Notes under the pieces: generated by a model
What the model was told of the DNA's origin: nothing
The model's input: the letters and a program-made list of their open reading frames with translations, nothing else
The model's database searches: none
Program-made: the position numbers and the translations under genes
Part shown: positions 22,601 to 35,802 of the stretch, piece after piece
Numbering within the stretch: position 1 is the stretch's first letter
Layout of the letters: every line of letters begins with the position of its first letter
From: Pisolithus tinctorius
Lineage: Eukaryota; Basidiomycota; Agaricomycetes; Boletales; Pisolithaceae
NCBI GenBank assembly: GCA_024663395.1
Contig: JANFAH010000035.1
Span: 310,001 to 374,000 of the forward strand
Direction: 5' to 3'
DNA length: 64,000 nucleotides

Positions 22601-24217
22601 AGCTCTACCTGGCCTGATGAACTCACAAGCTAGACGAGCCCACTCGAACAGACCACCGGATTTTTTGACGACATTCTGGATTTCTGTTGCTTCAATGGTG
22701 GGAAGACCGTCCAGTTCCTTCGAAACATATAGCCGGATATCATGTTCTACCAACTCCTGACGAATGTCGTCCAATGAGATTGCCTTCACATGTGGAACAT
22801 CCCTCATAGCACGTGCGATGTCCGGCAATGGTCTGGACGTCAAAAGGATCCGGAAATTCGCTGGCAGATGCGCAGCTTCTGACGATTTCAGCAGGCTCAG
22901 GATATCCTTCCTCGATTTCTCTGGCCCACTTTCATCCAATGCATCGATTATCACGACCACATTCCCAACTATCTCTCCATTAATCTTCGATAGTGGCTCC
23001 AAGATGAATCGTTTCCACTGCTGTACCACATCACATGTCGTCTTGAGTGCATGGTTATTTGACACCACATTTGACAATGCGCGTCGAAATGCCTGATCAC
23101 GATCCGCCAGATCACGCGCGATAGTAGTCAGAACCCTTTCCTCCCGTCGCTCAGCCTGCCTGTCACGAGCGAAGCAGAAACAGGCACCAGGAGCTCCCAC
23201 ATCCTCGATCCATGATGCGATTGTATGGGCAATGGCGGACTTTCCCCTTCCGGCCTGCCCGTGGAGCCACAAGATACGAGGGGCGTTGGCGTTACATGTG
23301 GTAATCCAGTCGGTGATATCCTTCAAAATTTCTGTCCTGGTACCGTCGAGGCATTTCTTGGTCGTATTCAGGCCTGCGCCCGCGGCGTAAGCCATGCCTT
23401 CGAGGTTCAGGTCTTCAAGAACGCGGTACATGTTGATCTGGATGTCCCGTATCGCGCGATCCCGATATTGTTGCATCAGGTCACCCAGATTCTTGATGTG
23501 GCCGCGGGCGACCGTCTGCGGGTCGGAAACAAAGCTGTCCCCGATTCTTACCACTGATAACGCATCGCGTCAGCGCACTGAAGCGGATCAGAGGACCATG
23601 ACCATAGGACCTACAGATGTTCTTCTTTTTGCAATATTTTACGACGAACAGCGATGCGGCACTCATCTCCTGTGAAATCTTCCGCAACGTCTCTTTCATG
23701 CTATCCACATTCTCAATGGTATCCTTCTCCATAAGAAATTCGTAGAGATCCTTTACGGCATTGAGAAGGCCGAATACTTCGTTGTCCAGGTTTGCTTGGT
23801 TGATGAGCAACTAATAAGAACTATATGAGCGAGGGATTCATGAGAGGGAAGGGGGAAGTACTTGAGAAGCAGCGGTGAGAATCCCTAGTGCAAACTGGAC
23901 ATAAGGGTGGACCTGTGCGCTTACATCAGAGCATGCAGGCGACAGAAGTTCAAAGGCAGTACATTCGATAGAGTGGTAACAAAGGAGTTGAACACTTTGA
24001 GAGGCTTAAGAATCACCTCGATACTTTGAATCGTCGTCATCGCAGTATCGGCCTGCCCGATAAGACCAACAGCTGTTTGCAATGCCTGGGGAATGGGCTT
24101 CATCTCAACCATCGCCTGTTGTGCAACATTGACTTGGCTGCCAATTCTGGTGTCGGTTGTCTCTGTAGCGGGAGGCTCTGACCGAGTCTGGTTCGACCGA
24201 TGGAAGAGGTGTCCCAT
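19677..24217 (-). CDS. NACHT-WD40 NOD-like receptor (HNWD/NLR-like)
   Basis: Six-exon model: 24217-23963; 23912-23862; 23810 to about 23630; about 23560 to 21893; 21843-20034; 19981-19677. Introns are about 50 nt; the third boundary is approximate. The order is: a mushroom-NLR N-terminal region; a NACHT NTPase with Walker A GQAGRGKS (about 23236-23262) and Walker B VVVIIDALDES (about 22928-22961); a helical arm; 12 WD40 units of 43 residues; and a C-terminal cap (PICFSFDPSHAL, GPKGQLLLWIPP) typical of these genes. Such proteins are signal-transducing STAND NTPases implicated in fungal non-self recognition; ligand and effector are unknown here. The ATG at 24217 was chosen because a TGA lies in frame upstream. 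Exon 5 and the last exon are nearly CpG-free, while the NACHT exons are not. Confidence 0.88.
20086..21612 (-). repeat. 12 high-identity WD40 units, 129 bp each
   Basis: The units are nearly invariant in VxSVAFSPDGKRIVSGS, TVRVWDVEG and QIGSPLEGHT. Variation is concentrated at the two residues after GHT (DK, SW, KG, DE, SG, SF, DV) and around SGSxDxT (W, R, G, Q; K, R, N). Only about one CpG remains over 1.5 kb. Confidence 0.95.
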
Positions 24218-25096
24218 CCTGGAGAACAGCTTTCGAGGGGTATCCGCCGATGGCCCAGCGATCGAAGGGGGGTCGGCAGAGGGGCGAGACGAACCTTGTG
24301 ACTGTCCGGGCAGAGGTCAATAAATTCCATCGCGTGCAAGGTATAAAACGCGTACCAAGGGAATGTTAGGTGCGGTCGAACTGGGTCTTTCGGAGCTAAA
24401 AAGCCGATGTTTCTTCAACTGCTTGCGAGCCATTGAGAAATCCGTAGTTCGTGTAAGGTTTGTAGGTTGGATTCGAGGTTGAGGCGTGTAAGTCAAGTAG
24501 TTTCTGACTGAAGTGTTGCAGTTGAGCGCCGACACGCTGTGGACACGCTGCAGGTGGCACTGCTGGAGGCCTGGAGCACGAGCCAGTCACGCTATCTTTT
24601 ATATGGAATAAGAACTTAAAATTGACTCCTTCATGCTCGCGTTGAAGAGAACATCAATGCCCAGTCTACGAACACTTTCGCTATGCAGTGTGAGCTGTAG
24701 TACCTCGCAGAATCTGATCATCCGGCCTTGTAACTCGTGGACGAAGGCCCCAGTCACTGATCGAGTTCGGTTCAGCAGTAAAGATTCAAGTGTAGCTCAG
24801 GGTTGGCCCGTGCATTTCACAATACACGAATTCCACATTTCGAGGTCGCGCTTCCATTCGATGACAGAGTGTAGCCTGGCTGCTTTGGCGGATTGCAAAG
24901 CAGAGCTAGATGAAGACTGCGGACTGACACCCCTCCTCGAAGACAAGGACTTCGTTTCACCATCACTGCAGTAACGCCAGCGGTCAGGACACTTCGACGT
25001 CAGTCCAGCTATTCACCAGGTGACCACGGTGACCGAAGTTAACAGCTTCGATTTCAGGTTTGTCAGACTTCTTGGTTTGTTATCCGATGATCTCGA
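24218..25096. other. Intergenic, upstream of the NLR and the kinase pseudogene
   Basis: No confident gene. Minus-strand sequence at 24317-24535 is in frame with NLR exon 1 but is separated from it by a TGA, and could be an old upstream coding part. Plus-strand frames at 24633-24974 show no domain. Confidence 0.4.
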
Positions 25097-25667
25097 TTGA
25101 TCTCGATCTCTTCCACCGACGATGTCAACGACAAGATCATCACCACCTCGCAATGCCCCCATCGATCCTACACGCTTCCACCCACCGTGCTGCTTTCCTC
25201 ACAGGTCGGTAGACACGCAGGAGTGCAGACAACAGAGGATGGCTCGTTACTCCTCAAACCAGGCCTCCCTAGGGAGCTAGCATTCTACCAGTTCATTCGC
25301 CATGGCATATCGCCGGACATGGACGCCGCGACAGTGGCTGCTTCGGAATTGAAACCGTTACTACGATGGATCCCAAAATTCCTAGGGGTGCTGTCGCTCG
25401 GAAACCACCTTGTTGATAAGGTACCCCGCCATCGGATCACCCAATGGAACAACAACCATGATCGTCCTCGAGAATCTCACATATGGATTCCACAAACCAC
25501 GCATTCCCGACGTCAAGTTGGGAACTGTACTCTATGATGAGGACGTTCCGCCACCAAAGAAGGAGCGTATGATTTGCACCTCCGCGCACACGACCAGTCC
25601 CAGCACTAGCGTGCGTCTTACGGGCTTCCACGTATCCCCCCTTGTTGATGTTCAGGAATTGATCTAG
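25097..25667 (+). pseudogene. Inositol polyphosphate kinase (IPK family) fragment
   Basis: The first part has the family opening SQVGRHAGVQTTEDGSLLLK and LPRELAFYQF with KPLLRWIPKFLGVL. After a frame change near 25400-25440 the second part reads TMIVLENLTYGF, then PRIPDVKLGTVLYDED, carrying the PxxxDxKxG inositol-binding signature at about 25500-25520, and VRLTGFHV. IPK enzymes phosphorylate inositol phosphates. The C-terminal ATP-site half (the SLL and D-F-A motifs) is not recognisable downstream, so this is a truncated, frameshifted relic. Confidence 0.75.
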
Positions 25668-26224
25668 GTACATGTAAGTGATCAGTCAGACCCCGTACTT
25701 CCAGGAAATGCGGTAAAACAATCAGGCCAGAACATCTCCCAGATAGGACGTCTGTTCAGACTCTCCTTAGCATACACACGACTCACTCCTGGACAGGGAC
25801 CTAACCTGGCGTGCTGCTTGGTATAGGGCGTCGTTCAAGCGTTGGTCGAAGACGGCTTCCATGCTGACAACCCTGGTCGTCGCACATAGATGTAGTACGC
25901 CGTGTCATGGTATACGTGCCCAGTGGATTTATACTTAGCCCGTGCCTCATAAGTGTTCTCCCCGTCTCCACAAAGATTTGATCTTCCTTCCTCTTCTCTT
26001 CTATCCTATTCCGTAATATCTCGCCGAGGACGAATTCTTTTTTTCGACGACTCCACGCCGAGGGATCCTCTCCGAAGGAGCAGGATGCTAGCCATTGCGT
26101 CGACAAGATACCACTTAAATCAGCGTACAGCGACGGATGGAGATACTCAAACTAATACACCGAAATACTAGGAGCCCGAAATATTTGTAGTAGGGAAACC
26201 CAAAAATAAATATAGGGCGAAGTC
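25668..26224. other. Intergenic, no supported gene
   Basis: An open minus-strand stretch at 25801-26106 is rich in Arg/Lys/Glu but matches nothing I recognise. It could be remnant 3' exon material of the Cin1-like pseudogene. Confidence 0.3.
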
Positions 26225-29200
26225 TGTCCAATTTAAAAGTGCCAGCACAAGATAAACAGCCTGATCGATGGACGGCAAGTCCGTATATCCCCTAAAACCC
26301 AGTTCTGAGTAGATCGTTTACCAGTGGCCACCCAAATATTTCCATTGCCAACATCCGCGCTACCACGAGGAGTCCTCGCGCCTGCAACATGTCCCATTCT
26401 CACACCAACAATGGCAGGTCCGAACCCTACCTCCGTGCCCCGCGAATCACTGACAGCCACCCTGATCCCCCCCCTCGCCTTCACAGCCGCCTGTGCGAAT
26501 GCTTCCGTCCACGCACGTGCTTCGCGGACGTTTGGAGCACGTAGTACGAGGGTCTCCCCACCCCGAGGGTAGGCACGATGGATGCATATGTAGGCATCGT
26601 AGGAACGTGCGCGGTTTCGTGTAGTGTATATTTCGAGTTCGTGAACGGGGAGGGGCTAGCAGTGATGACAGGTCAATACAACCAGGGGATATATATGAAG
26701 TAGGGGACTTGCCACGCGGTATAACCCTCCACCGCCGGACTCGTTGAGGAGTAGGAGGATATCGCTACAAAGTATTATGCGCAGCTTACACCCACTTTTT
26801 GCTTTCGTCAGTACACCCTCTTTGAGGAGTTTTCGAGGACCTAGGTGGTGAGTCGGAAGCGTGAGGTCAAGACGGCTGCCCAGGGGGGAAGAGGAAAAAA
26901 GGATGTCAGCGAAGTCTCATGTCATCGGTAGCAAAATTAAAGAAAACATGATACTCCTTGCCTATCCTTAGCCCTCTGCTCACCTCGCCAAGCCTCGCCC
27001 GGCTCTCCCGATCCCTCATTGTCTCATTCACCTCTTCTAATGTTTGCTCTGCGCACCCCAGAGCATTCGCTATCGACTCGCGTTCTGCGTGCTCCGTGGG
27101 AAGAGACAATGTCAAGCGCGGTGCCGAAGATAGATCGAGTGAAGGCGCAGGTGGGTCAGTGTATTGCAGAATTTGTCGGATGAGAAGAGGATATCGGGTC
27201 AGACGCTACACTGCGAAGAAGTAGTCGTCAATGGGTCGCGTTTCTACGAGAAGGTGGTTGGACGCACTGGGTACTAGAAGGTAACTGGACAAGTCGAGAT
27301 TCCTGGCCAAGGGGTCCTCCCAGAGGCACTATGAAGGACTGACCATCAGGAAAGGGCAGACGAGCAAGAATTAAATGACTGAACCTGCAGCTGAACAGAC
27401 AATTCTGGGTTGGTATCCCTGAGCGATTGCAACACTTTCCCAGCATTGGCTTGGTTGACACAGTGGTCCTGTGATCAAATGGTCAACGAACTTGCCCAGT
27501 CATCTGTCAACACAACGAACCAGATACACTCGCATGTGAGGCATATGGGTTTCTAACAAGTCTCCCACATGGTCTACGTAGAGTCGGCATTCACGCTGTC
27601 GCCCCTCCAGAGTAGACAGGAATGCCTGGAAGACGGGTGAGCTAAGAGTCAATCATATGAAAATGAACGCACTGTGTTCGTAAGAAGGATATCTTCGATG
27701 TTGATAAATATGACCGACGTCGAATCCTCTCCAAGGATATCCACCAGACGCGAATAGAAGAGCTTCCAATGTCAAAGTCAACCAACCGGGTAGAACTTTA
27801 TTTGGTACATACTTACCTCCACGATAAGTTGGAGATCTCTCACATAGTCCGCTTCCGTCGAGATAAGTTCGAATATTGCTTCCTGTCGTTTCCTTTCCAC
27901 AGCTGGTATTTCTTCGAGCGCAGTTCGGTCGACGAGGCTTGCCCATGACGTCCCAAATGCTGGGCTGCTATCGCGTGTCGTCGAGTTATGTGGTTCTACT
28001 GAATTAGATGCCGAGGTGTGAATGGGGCCAGATATAATTGGAATCTTGCGCTCGCGATCGATGTCCGGCGTAGTAGAACGCGTGTGACGTCCAAGAAAAC
28101 TCAGTAAATAAGACGTGCGACTCTCTCCACCTCGTTCTTGTTCTCGATCTCGCAGCGAAGGCGACAGAGACACTGCAGGTGAGCGGGGAGGTGACGAAAA
28201 TGCGAGCGAAGAAGCTGTGTCGAACGAAGACGCTGACAACCGGTTAGCAGCTAATGATTGTCCGCCATGCAGCTTCTTATACGTTTCGTAACGCTCGAAT
28301 GCATCGTCGACGCGCGATGTACTACTCGAGTCTGAGGTCGTCTTGAGGTGTGTGGGTTGAACGGACGTACTGAGTATTTCGGATATGGGTGAGAGCCTGG
28401 CGTTAGTACCTGTGCGACTGGTTGCCTCCGGATCCTCTGAAAATTCCATCACGGGGACCGGAGGAAGTTCCTTATGCCTCGTACAAGACAGAGGTTCATG
28501 TGCAGGAGGTAGAGATTCATGTCGTTTCCGTTGGAAGGCAGCCCCTATCGAGAAGCCCCTCTCGCCCTCTGGACCCCCTAGCCCCGTCGCGCCATCGACA
28601 CCTACTCCATGCCTATTGGCATGCCGCGGATGGCTCATCGAACGATTGTGGTCTTTGAGGTTGCTGACGATAACTCCGGCGGCTTCCAGCACACGCCGGC
28701 GTTCCATCTCTTGCTTCTCCTGGTCCACGAAAGTCTGTGTCGCATCCACGTCGGAAGCGTCAGAGACGTCAGACACGCCGTCGTCACCTAGAGAGTAGTA
28801 ATCATCGTCGTCGTCGTCTTCATCGTCATCAATGCCCGTAATCTCTGGCATACGGTCCAATTTGCGCGTCTTCACCGGTGAGCTGTAAGGGAGTGCCATA
28901 ACCGTCATTGCTCATCATCTCACGGTCAGGATCGGTGCTGTCAACGCGCTGCTTCTCGTCGCCGTCCGGCTGCAAGTCACGCCCTTCGCTAATACCGTAT
29001 CTGCCGCTGAGTTGAACTGCATAACCGCACCAATCATAGTCGCAACAAGAGCGGTCCGCATGTCAAGAACGTGGAATTTCGATCGGTATTGAAATTGGTA
29101 TTTTGGAATTCCGGAAAGAACAGGATAAGGTCGATGGCACGGAGTACAAGGTACGAAGCAAGCAACATGCGAGAAACAAGAGAGAGAGAGAGAGAGAGAA

Positions 29201-32200
29201 AGAAATATTTCAGCCTATATCCATCCCAGCGAACGAGAAGGTAAGAAGAACTCAAGGGATTGTTTTGTGCTAACAAAATGCAACTAACCCTCTGCCACCT
29301 CCACGTACGCTGCTGGGACGGCGTAGACGACACCATCCCGTTCGGCCCTCCACCAATCGGATTCCACCCGGTCGACGATGGTAAGAACGTCACCCTCATT
29401 AAATGAAAGCTCATCGGGACCCGAGCCTTCGTATGAGTAAAGGGCAGTAGCTTGAACTAAGAAGCCGTGTAACTGCAGAGTCTATGAAAGTAAAATCGGT
29501 GCGCACCTGGTTCGAGTACTTGCACATATGTCTGTGGGAAAAAACCCGATCTACCGTCATTGGCGGTCGTGCCGTACCACCAGTCACCGCCAGACTTGGA
29601 GGGATGTGCCTCGATTACGATGTTTTCACCAAAGCCTTGAACCAAGGTATCAGCACAGCCATTTGGGTTTCAGGGAAACTACATACTCAGATCTTCTGAC
29701 CTCTGAGCCTCGTAAGCATACAACGAGCGTACCCTGAGACCTGTGACATATTTAGGACGATAAATGACCTGTAGCGCATACACACTCACTAGTCGATTCA
29801 TCGACATCTGCCATGGGATCAGAACTTCCATCTGGGACATGCTCCGAAACCCTGATGGCAGGTACATCTCCGGCGTATTCTTCTTCTTCTATGGTCTCGG
29901 GTAAACGGTCCAACGTGGCCTGGCCCGCATGATCAGCAGCCAACCCATTATACCAGTCCACCGATTCCTTAGGCCGATGCTTTGACGACGGAGTCGGTTC
30001 AACCTGCGGTGGTTCCGAGACTTCGGTGACCGGGAGCGCCGGTGGGGACGATGGAGACGGGGGTCGAGGTGTGGCGTTAATATGTGCAGGGGGTGTATTG
30101 TCCCCGATAATCCTTCCAGCCGTGGCAGCGGCGCTTCGGTCATTTGTCACTGTTTTCCGCAAGACAGCACCTCCTTGAATAGCACTCAGGAGAGCACTTC
30201 GGTCTCCAGGAGCTGCAGAAGGTGCTACTGGACCAGGCGACTTCGACGGTGCCGGTACAGCAGGCGCTGGGGGAGGAGGGGGTGCTACAGGGGCGGGTGA
30301 AGCAGCGGGTGGAGGGAACGTAGGTGATACTGGGCTCCCGATCGACTGTGGTACAGGTCCAGCGGACTGAGGCCTCGCAGGCAACAAGCTCCCAAATAGC
30401 TGCTGTGCAAGTCCCACACGCGTATCTCGTGTTGCGAGTTCCTCATCACTGCTATCATCATCCTCTTTCTCGACTACTTCATCCCAGTCATCGTCGCTGC
30501 CGGAGGGTACGGTATGATACGTGGTCTTGACTGGCGGCGGAACGCCCGGACTTTTCGGGGGAGTTGGCGCGGAGGGTGGAGGTGCCGTTTGGGAACGGAA
30601 GAACGGGTTACTATTGCCCACATTAACTGGCGAAGGCGTGGTCTCCGGAGCAGGTGCGTGCGCATCCTTCTTCAAACGATTGAAAGGATTATTGCTCGGC
30701 TTGTCAGCAGCGGCGGCAGGGGTCGAAGCTGGTGGTGCAGGGGGTGGCGGAAGCGGTGGCGGTGGCGAGAATGCAGTCTCCTCAGCTTCCACTTCGGGCG
30801 TCGGCTGAATGGAAACAACTGCCGGTGGAGTGTGCAGGCGCGGCGCGGGTGGTACAGGAGGCGCAGGTGGTGCGGGGGGGAGGGTGAATTTTGCGAACTA
30901 GACACAGCGCCGACAGCAGGACTAGCAGCAGCTTTAGCAGCTAAAAACTGATTCCTCCTTTGCTGGTATGGCTCCTCGTTGATCTTTTCTTCCCCTTCAA
31001 GTTTGCGCAGGAGAGCTTCACGTTCCTCGCGCTTCTTGCGCAGGGCTGCTTCGCGTGCTTTCAAAGCCACGTACTCCAGATCTTCTTCAGGTTCTGCGGG
31101 TGCTGGGGGTGCTGGGGCTGGAACAGATGCTTGAACCGGCAGTGCAGGCGTGGCAACGGCAGCAGGCATCCGGGGTGAAATACCCTTTCTAGATGGCGAT
31201 GGAGCAGGGGCACGAGGCTTAGGCGCTGGTGGAGCAGCCTTCGCTACAGGCGTGGTTGGAGTAGGAGTCGGCCTGGACACTGACGCCATCGGTGTTGACA
31301 CCGGCACTGGACGAGGCAAGGGCGCAGGCGCTGTGGTCGTTGGTGCTGGCGTAGGAGTCGAACCCTTTCCCTCTTTGATGGCTCGTTCGGCTTCCAATCT
31401 CTGCTTTCATACCTGTTCCCATTCCTCAGCTTGGCGCTCAGCCTCTCCCTGCCTTCTCCTCTACGTCTGGTTTCTCCCTTTCAAGTCGATCTTCTACAGA
31501 CGAATCGAGGGTCGGAGAAACTGCTGATGTGGGTGCTGGTGATGAAACCCCCAGTGCCTGCATGCGCTCTTCCAGGCGTCGCTTGGCCTGCGCTTGAATA
31601 TACGCCTTCCGTTGCTCAGGCGTCATATTCTTAAGTTGGGGTGCAGACGACCGGGACGGTGCTGATGCCGCTCTTGGCGGAGAACTGACTCTGGAGGCCG
31701 AAGGAACGGCAGGGGTCGCAGTCGGCGGAGAACGTGTCGCAGACCTGGTGTCGACGGTGCTCTCTCGGTCGAGTTGTCGATCGCCCTCCTCAGACCGATA
31801 CGATTTCTTCCCAGTCACGGTCATAATAGTCCCTTTCGTCCCTCTCGTACCTCGACCCACTCCTCGAATATGGTCGATCGTCCTCGGTACCGTACCTGGA
31901 CTCAGCGGCAGGACTATACCGACTGCCTTCCTCCCCTGTGAAACGTCCAAACCTCTCATTCCGCTTGTCCCTCTCGTTCGCCCACTTCCCTCTTTTCCCT
32001 CTCTCTCCTTGCCTCACGTTCCTCAACTTTCCTCTCGAGCTCAGGAACATCTTCATGCATAAGCCTCATAAGCTCCCTCTCAATCCTCCTTCTTTCCTCG
32101 TCCTTTGTCGTTGTCCGGGTCCCGCGAGATACATACTCGAGATTCCTCCTGAAGGCGCTTGATACGGTGGCGCAAATCCTCAAGGTCTCGGTCGAGCTGA

Positions 32201-33660
32201 TCCGACTTGCGTTCCGAAGAAAGGTTGTCGTCGAGCATCTTTTGTGTATTAAGAGCTGGCGCTTTAGTGAAGCGATATCCGTCGCAGCTGGGTTGGCTTC
32301 GTCTGATCGTGACCGGACAGCGTTGCGATCGATGTGTCGAACAGATGACTGGTAGAACCCACCGGGAGGCGGGACATCTTCATGTCGGTACACCGTAAGC
32401 ATCTTGACGACCACCCTGTTGCGTCAGCGTTGTTGAAGGATGAAGGTGAGAGAGCGTTCTTTAAGTCGAGAAACTGGAGTATCGAGAGCAGATGGGGATC
32501 CTAGCACGAGTATCGTTTTTGAGGACATATGTTAAGAACATTGACGGATGTGTCGAGATCTCTAGAAGACGGAGGTACAAGTTCTGGAGGGAGCTCGTCC
32601 GGGATTTCTGATCTAGTCCTGTTTAAATCCTCAATAAGTTATGGATCAAAGAGAGTATTTACTCGTAAGAACTTACTGCGACTAAATGATACCCATTGCT
32701 ACATGGCGACTCAGCGATGTTCAGCTTACCTCGATTATCAGCATCCAGCGAGGAGGGACCTATCAGCCCGCCCATTCCATCAGTGACTGCGAACATCAAC
32801 TCATACCCATAGACATCGATAACTTACCAAATTTTCGCCAGATCATTCCTGTCGAGAGCACTCTGTCCGAACTCTTCCAATGCAGTCTGTCCGCTGATGA
32901 AGCCAGTGCCCTGCGCATCCCATGCTCTGAAGATCTGACCGTAACTCCTCTTCTCCGCCTTACTCAACGCCCATGGTACTTTTGACGCAGTCCCCCTTCC
33001 GTGCTGCTGGTTATGCTGCTGGAAACTCTGTTGCAACGATAAACTGCCGAATTGCTGTTGAGGAGCGGGCTGGAGTTGCGGCGCACCACCTGCAGCATAT
33101 GGCGCAGACAAGTTGGCAGGCGTACTTAAACGAACAGGACATCATTTGCAATCTGGGATGCACGAAACCAGTCATCTGTGGCATGAGGGGTGCTGGTGCG
33201 CGCCCTGCGAAAGCGGTGGGTTGTGAAACGAATGAGGGCCAAGGCTCGGTCCTTCAAACCTGCTCTGCGCGGGATTGAGAAATGAAGACTGCTGCTGTAG
33301 GGGCGCAGGAGGTGGGGGGAGCGGAGGATAATGCTGTTGGAATTGATTGGGAATAGAAGGAAAGGGAGGCGGTGGAGGCCGCTGACCAAAACCCGTCTGC
33401 ACACCTGAGAACCCCGTCGGCTGAGCTTGCAGAAGCCCACCAGGCCCACCAGGTGCACCGTGAAACCCGGATTGCTGAGACTGAAGGGACGCTGGAGGAC
33501 GCACTCCGGGATATCCAGTGGGCTGAGATGTAATCCCGCCAAATCCTGCACCCATCAATGAGACAGCGCCGGGCTGGCCACCAAAATTTGCTGGAAATTG
33601 CCGGAACGGAGTATTTGGGTTTGTTTAGTTGTTGACCCAACTGCTGCTGTTGTCGAACGT
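26225..33660 (-). pseudogene. CIN1-like: Cin1/intersectin-like endocytic adaptor, decayed
   Basis: Read from 33660 leftwards: Gln/Pro/Gly-rich N-terminus (PTGYPGV..., 33170-33600); an EH domain (WALSKAEKRSYGQIFRAWDAQGTGFISGQ, then DADNRGKLNIAE, about 32690-33010); an Arg/Glu coiled coil (31800-32260); a long Pro/Ala-rich linker (30000-31700); two SH3 domains (about 29480-29720 and 29290-29460); a Rho-GEF DH domain (VERKRQEAIFELISTEADYVRDL at 27830, continuing in small exons to about 26910); and a PH-like segment (26400-26600). This is the order of the fungal intersectin homologue Cin1. Disruptions include two 4-nt insertions near 33630-33650, an insertion plus TAG in the EH domain near 32690, frame changes near 31800 and 31440, a TGA near 31390 and a C7 run near 30875. 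The 5' end abuts repeat R1. Confidence 0.85.
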
Positions 33661-33734
33661 TGAACGCCAGGATAACCCGTTTCCATAGGGTTGGGTACTG
33701 GAATCCCCTCCTACAGCGAAAGCCTCCACTGACT

Positions 33735-35235
33735 CGCGCAGGCAGTCCGCCGTCGAGGATGTCGACGTTCCTTACGCATATGCACACCAAACCCGACCTC
33801 GACACCTGTATCCAATCAACCAAACCACCTTCGACACGCCAGGTTCTGACCCAGACTCCACGCATACGCGTCGTTGCGGACACCAATCCCAAGGATTATG
33901 GGAGTCAGGATATGATCAGCAGCGTTGATGGATGTATTGCATGCCTCGCCAGGTATGTCACATCTTATTCGTGCTTCGTCTTTTGCTTCCCTACAAACCA
34001 CTTTCCCCACCACTTCCGATGAGCCCCCGTCGACTCACGGAAGGAATGCCCCAAGTCCTGAAGTTACTACAGCAGGACCTGTCGATGAGACCCTACCCGT
34101 ACACAGAAGCAAGACCACAACACCAGAGGCTTCCAAACCCACTACAGCGGGATTGGACGAGATAACGATCCCGCTTGTACACAGAAGCCACACTCTAACA
34201 CCCCAACCTGACTGCGACAGGACTACACGAGACAGATTCCCTTTCATGCCGGCACCTACGCATATATCCATCCCGATACATCATCACCGTCTTTCCCACC
34301 GCAACAGCTTCCTCGAGCCTCGTCCTACGACACCGAGGATGACGAATGGCTGACATCACGATTCCATCGCAGACTCACACTCGGAGCCGACCACTTCGAG
34401 GTCGCCTAATATCACAAATATGAACTCGAACACAATACCAACGCGGCAGCTCGAACAAGAGCATGTGAAAACCGTGTATTCACCTACGCAGCGCGGTACG
34501 AAGCGGAGTATCGATAGGAATTAGGAGCCCACAGACGAGGGAGATAGGGAAGGAGACGGCGAGGACGATGAGGTGAACTGCTACTGTGTCTCTGACAAGT
34601 ACTTCAAGCACCACGACGTAACCCCAAAGATGACAACGACAGCTAAGGCTGGAACAGGCGGAGGTAAGACAATCGGAGCCCCCCATCTTACCCGATTGCG
34701 CGAAGTACATAGATGGCTTGGGATCGCAAAAAGTCAGGGTACCGTCGTGTGGAGCGGTTATGAGTCCAGTATCGGGAGGAGTGGAACTATGTTGGTATGT
34801 GGCCGTTATCGAGATATGTATCTGCTTTACTTGATCAGAGACACACGAAGCCAAGTGTGTCACCGCTGCTGGTTTCGTACTACCTGTCCCCATAGTACTT
34901 GAACTCGTCCCCGAATCCGTGCATTTCTGGTTCTGGTTTCAGTGATGGTAGCTTGGTGTAGGTGAGAAGGATAAAGGCAAGAAGAGAGCGGACAGCAAAC
35001 TCAGGAAGTTAGCGTTGCTCAAGTTGGACCATGGAAAATCATGGGAGAATCATGGTTCCGCCGTCAGCAGGAGTGTTCTTCGGCAAGATCGGCGCCCTCA
35101 TCTGATAGTTACTGAGGAAACTAAAAACTATGTAGATAAAGGTAGATCTGATTAGCTGGGAAAATCTGTCCTGTAGCTATCAGATGACAGATGTCATTCA
35201 GACCTTAGGGTTGCTTGAGTATTGATCAAACATAG
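33735..35235. repeat. Dispersed repeat R1, copy 2 (left part)
   Basis: Alignable with 16700-18415. It sits immediately upstream of the broken Cin1-like gene and probably displaced its 5' end. The right end is the Plavaka insertion point (…CATAG at 35231-35235). Confidence 0.8.
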
Positions 35236-35267
35236 CATCAGCAAAAGCGCCCAGATCTAGCAAGGCC
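35236..35267 (+). repeat. Left terminal inverted repeat of Plavaka element
   Basis: Starts CATCAGCAAAAGCGCCCAGA. Matches the reverse complement of 42357-42388 at 28 of 32 positions. Confidence 0.9.
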
Positions 35268-35540
35268 TTGCTAGGCCGTGCTAGGCTTACTCAGCCTAGT
35301 AGGGGCTGCTAGTCCGAGCAGCACCGAGCACGGTTGTTCTCTGCACAACCTAGGTACTGCTAGCCTTGCAACTTCTACTTGGCTGAGCAGTCTCTGGCCA
35401 GCCTTGCTAGCATTCGCATGGTCCGACTGGCCTTGCTAGGCCTAGCTAGGCCTTACTGGTCTGACTGACCTTGCTAGGCCCTGTTCAGCTTGCTAGTTCT
35501 CGCTCACTTTACTACTGCTTTACTCGACCTTACTAGGACT
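35255..35540. repeat. Left subterminal CTAG-rich repeats
   Basis: More than ten CTAG-centred words (GCTAGGCC, TTGCTAGGCC, CTAGCTAGGCC and relatives) in both orientations within 290 bp. Matched by a similar cluster at the other end of the element; probable transposase-binding array. Confidence 0.75.
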
Positions 35541-35802
35541 GATTTTGATCACCAAATCACATATATTACACACGTACTACACTACACAGTGAAAGCGTGC
35601 ACGAGAACAACACAGCTGTGTGCAAGATGATGAATACCGAAGTATTGAGGTGAATGCGAAGTGTCCAGTGCACGTATGAAGAGGCAAACGGGTTCGCGAA
35701 CGATAACGATGGCAATGGGATGAATGAAGAAAAGAACGGCTGTCAGAGTATGTGAGATGGATGGAACAGCACACGAGAGAATAAATACCAAATGCAAAGG
35801 AG

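Noticed and set aside
29178..29200. (GA)n microsatellite
   Set aside because: Short simple repeat in an intron of the Cin1-like pseudogene; no evidence of function.
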